From the NCBI GenBank assembly GCA_949775045.1, contig OX459096.1:30649475-30713474 (forward strand): DNA of 64,000 nucleotides. Reading direction: 5' to 3'. Position 1 is the first letter of the stretch. Every line of letters starts with the position of its first letter. A program made the translations under genes and the position numbers. This document shows positions 41,950-64,000 of this stretch, one piece after another. This stretch comes from Metridium senile (lineage: Eukaryota; Cnidaria; Anthozoa; Actiniaria; Metridiidae). Under the pieces are notes generated by a model that saw only the letters and a program-made list of their open reading frames with translations, was not told the origin of the DNA and made no database searches.

Positions 41950-44861
41950 ACCAATTCTGCTTGGCATTATTGAGCCTTGCCTTGACATCTGGTGTAATAT
42001 ACTGTGGTGATAAAGAACTATGCTGTTTATCTCATCATCAGTTAATGACAAGATACCTGTGGCCATATAGCAACTGAGACTAACCTTGTTTATTTATGTT
42101 ATAATAGTACAAAACCTTAATGTGTGACCACAATAACACATTAGTGTATTTAATGTGTACATGACGACACTAGAGTGCAAACACTTAACCCATGAAGTAA
42201 TATCAAGTTGCTACTTGTTTTTATATAGTTCTTTTTAAGTCCAACTAAGAAAGTGAAGTTGCAACAAGATTTCTTTGTATTTAACGATTCTTTGATTTTT
42301 TTATCAGTGATACTATTCCAATAGCCAATTGTTAGAGCTGTTCTCATCTCATTAACCCATGAAACACTCTTTAGAGTATTACACCTTCATTGCACTGTGT
42401 TCTTTTGTTGTTAATTGACTATTACACTTTGTTTCATGGGTTAATGAGGACAGCTCTAAAAACTATCAGAGAGTAAATATTCAATTTCATGGTTTAAGTG
42501 TCTGCCCTCTTGATATCTTTCAACAAGCGTGGACAACACATTAAGGTTTTTCTCATAGATCATGTTGTGTTAGGATAATGCCACCAACATTACTATAGTT
42601 ATGTGATGGAATCACCTTCGTTGCTAGTTTTCTGTATTCTTAAACTTGATGCACCATTATTTTTGTACATGTAATTTCAATGCATCATGGCATGCATATG
42701 TTGTACAGTCTGTTGTTTCATAACAGTTAATTGTGTTTGTTACATGTCAAAGATTAAAACTTAATATTATCTATTGAAAAGTCTTGAGCTTTTTCTTTGT
42801 AAAATCTCATATGCTGCAAAACTGTCCCTACTTGAAAGACAACTCATCTAAAACAAGCAGAAATTCAATTTGATGTCTTGGCAGGAAAACAACCATTTTG
42901 CTTGTTCCAAGCATATGAAATGGCTATCCAAGCCCATAACAAATGACTGAGTCACTAGCCACTTCATTCCCTGTTTTGGTATAGTTGTCTATGACTTTTC
43001 AAACTTTAATGGGAATTATCAAGGTTTTGTTTGAGCTGAGGTAGTCTGCATTGCTCTGCTGTCTGTGGAGTTGTAAAGGTGATAGAGAAGGAGGCAAATG
43101 CAACTCTGCAGGCAGCTGAGAAAGGCAGGTTTCTGTAGGGATTTTTTTCAGTCTAAAATCAAAACAATTATCAACTATTTGCTTGATGGCCACTTCTGTG
43201 TGAAGTGACAGTAATATTATCTAATAGTGGCTGTCTCAACCATTGAGAGAGGTGATAAAACACCACAGTTGAAAACAGGATTTGAATTAAAAGCTTACAT
43301 TATATTTAAAACATAGTATGGAGTATAACTTATTGTTTCAAGATATTGAGTGTGAAAATGGCATGGTTTTGTGGTGGTCAATACCCTCGGTTCCAGAGGA
43401 AATCTACTACCATTACTTCATAAACAATTCCTCTGGAACCCAGGGTAGATTACCCTGGCTTCCAGAGGCTTGAGAGGGGATTGGGGAGAGAGAGTGGTGG
43501 GAGGCGAAGAGTAAGGATAGATGGGCATGTGTCTGGGATTAAAAGTTTGTATGCATATTGCATTATTTTTATGATTTATCCAAGTAAACTGATTCCAGAT
43601 CAGCATTTTCATCAATGAGGCCAACCTGTAGAATCTGTCAATCTAATGCTGCACAGTTTAATGTATGGATTAGGTTGCCAAAACTGAATGAATAACCAAA
43701 CAATACAAATAGAAAACGATAACGTAGAGAAAGACCAAAGAAAATGATGTGTCTGTCTAGTGGGCCTCATGAAGAAAAGGAAGGTAAACCGTAATAGAGC
43801 TATAATTATGCTATGGCTTCTGTATAGATCTACATTGTCAAATTTGGATGGAGGCAAAGCTACGCTGGACCCTTACACCAGGTGAGTGGAACACTCAGTC
43901 TTTAACACAGGAAGCCCATCTAAAAAAGTGGCAACAAAGTGTTCAGATCTGAATTATGATCATGTTCACAAACTTTTAATTCAATTTCTTTTAATGCAAC
44001 TAAGATTGTATGCAAAGTTACATCTTTGCAACTAAATTAAAGAGAAGGATAGTTACAAATAAGTAACTGAATATCTATATAAAACCAATGAATTGTTGGA
44101 ATTTCTTTAAAACCCAGTGAAATGTATTCCAAAATGTGCCATTATATGGTGCACAAAAACTATTTGCTAATTACCAGATCCATAACACTGTAGTTTAAAA
44201 AAATCAAAATACATGCTAGTTTGAAAGCAATTTTTTTTTCTAAATATAAATGACACATTTTGACGTCATCTATCTTTGGTATTTCCTCACTCCTCCCCCT
44301 TCTCTTTGTTTTCTAGTCTGAAACTCTTGTATCATTTCCCACATTACTTTTAAAATACCCTTTTACCAGTAAAATGAGGTTTTGATTTTAAATCAAAACA
44401 AGTACAAATGGTTTTTTTTATTTTCCAATTTTTTTCGTTTTTTTCTCCCTCATTTGAATGCAACTTTTTTACCCATAGTGCATTGAAATGTTATTAAAAA
44501 TGACGTATTTGGAATGTAGGCTTGGCTTACCCGTCGACCATTGCAAGATCGAGCGGCCATCTTCTTGTGAATTTCACCAGCGATATTCATTGTTGTTGTA
44601 AAGAAATATCATCTAAAGATTGGCCCAATTCTGGCGCTTGTCAAACTACGGCAAACTTTGAAGGTCTACACCTTCACGTGAGTGAGTCAATCTGAGGAAA
44701 TTACTTACTTCTTGTGGCACCCGTGGAATTTGGCTGGCTGTTTAGGTTGTGATGTGTGAACCAGGGGTACTAGGAAGAAAACCCGTGTAGAATGTGTATG
44801 GTTGGTCTGCTATTCCGCCCAGCTCCAAGACTCTTGAATTACTACGTAGACAAAAGCAGAT
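41950..44861. other. WAC 3' region and intergenic DNA before the MRCK gene
   Basis: Early part: probable WAC 3' UTR. About 42175-42460 has repeated TTAACCCATGAA/TTTCATGGGTTAA inverted units. 43383-43465 has CCTCTGGAACCCAGGGTAGAT-type inverted repeats. 43620-43860 carries a repeat whose inverse relative is at 46280-46440. The MRCK promoter and 5' UTR occupy the last few hundred bases (about 44520-44861). No other gene is supported. Confidence 0.55.
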
Positions 44862-63398
<18,537 letters not shown>

Positions 63399-64000
63399 GT
63401 AGGTTTTACAACACAACACATGTATTAAGCAAACTGAGAAGCTGAATATTGACCTGACTAAAGATAAACTACTATTGTTTTTAAAAATAGAAATGTATGA
63501 TACTTCTAGACAAGGATAGAAGGACACAATTTCTTTTACCAAAAAAAAACCCCAGTAATACAGCACCAGTCGAAAGCTGCGTTTTCGTTACTCTTTCCCC
63601 GATAATTACATCCAAACTTCTGGATGTAAAAAGTATGGGTTATCCATCAAGTAAACTGGTTTAAAACCAGTTTTTCTCGCCTATGTCACCAGCATTTGTG
63701 AATTTCTATTAACATTTGACCTATGTCATATTACATCACCCTCATGCATGCTCAACAGCGTAATTATTGGGAGTCAGCAGAGCCCTTTCTCTCAAGCTTT
63801 TCTGCAGGGGAGAAAGGTGGCTCTGTTCGCAGAGTATGTTTTCGTTGGTTCCCTAATACAGTACCGCTATTGTTTGGTTAGGTTCAAGCAATTGTTTGGA
63901 AATAATTTATTGTTTTTAAACCAATCCTAAATGATGTTTTGATTTGGTGCTGACTGTCCCCAAAAAAGTAAAGAATCTTGTCCACTTACACAGTATCATA
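63399..64000. other. MRCK intron 28, running to the right edge
   Basis: No exon recognised. A frame at 63748-63930 has no family match and lies in intronic sequence with GGGAGAAAGGTGGCTCTGTTCGC. Confidence 0.5.

Overview
The window reads as a stretch of animal nuclear genome: AT-rich, with genes cut into many short exons by GT-AG introns, long intergenic and intronic DNA full of inverted-repeat elements, and several classes of retrotransposon. The orthologue set (PHYHD1, FAIM, WAC, an MRCK kinase), the repeat families that I recognise from coral and sea-anemone genomes, and a Myb-plus-reverse-transcriptase retroelement of a type common in cnidarians suggest an anthozoan cnidarian. That taxonomic call is inference from memory, not a search result.

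Layout. 1-6.43 kb is a decayed Ty3/gypsy polymerase gene (RT/RNase H end, then integrase) that has been split twice: by an apparently complete DIRS-type tyrosine-recombinase retrotransposon (about 648-5331) and by a foldback element (about 5411-5815). It ends in the 3' remnant of a CR1/L2-like LINE (6.48-6.98 kb). 8.58-10.19 kb (minus) is a single-exon LicD/FKRP-like membrane protein. 10.25-12.35 kb is foldback DNA, including one element that carries a 24-codon exon-like fragment. 12.39-16.52 kb is a long non-LTR retrotransposon with a C-terminal restriction-like endonuclease region, sitting in a TAA-type microsatellite as expected for the R4/Dong group.

18.39-25.15 kb (plus) is PHYHD1, a phytanoyl-CoA-dioxygenase-family enzyme in 11 exons; its second intron holds a 1.5 kb foldback element whose centre is a broken integrase-core fragment, plus a 105-bp near-perfect palindrome with a 9-bp target duplication. 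26.25-30.10 kb (minus) is FAIM in 3 exons, with the start of its last exon repeated twice in the adjoining intron. 31.21-41.95 kb (plus) is WAC in 12 exons. 44.86-63.40 kb (plus) is the 5' two thirds of an MRCK/CDC42-binding kinase in 28 exons, running off the right edge before its C1, PH, CNH and CRIB regions.

The host genes have no obvious common pathway: a 2-oxoglutarate oxygenase, an anti-apoptotic adaptor, a WW-domain nuclear adaptor linked to histone ubiquitination and autophagy, and a Cdc42 effector kinase. PHYHD1 and FAIM converge; FAIM and WAC diverge from a 1.1 kb intergenic region; WAC and MRCK are in tandem. The most unusual content is the mobile DNA: nested insertions, foldback families with readable target duplications, and two cases where a filled site can be compared with an empty relative in the same window. 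All exon boundaries were read by eye from splice signals, phase and family similarity.
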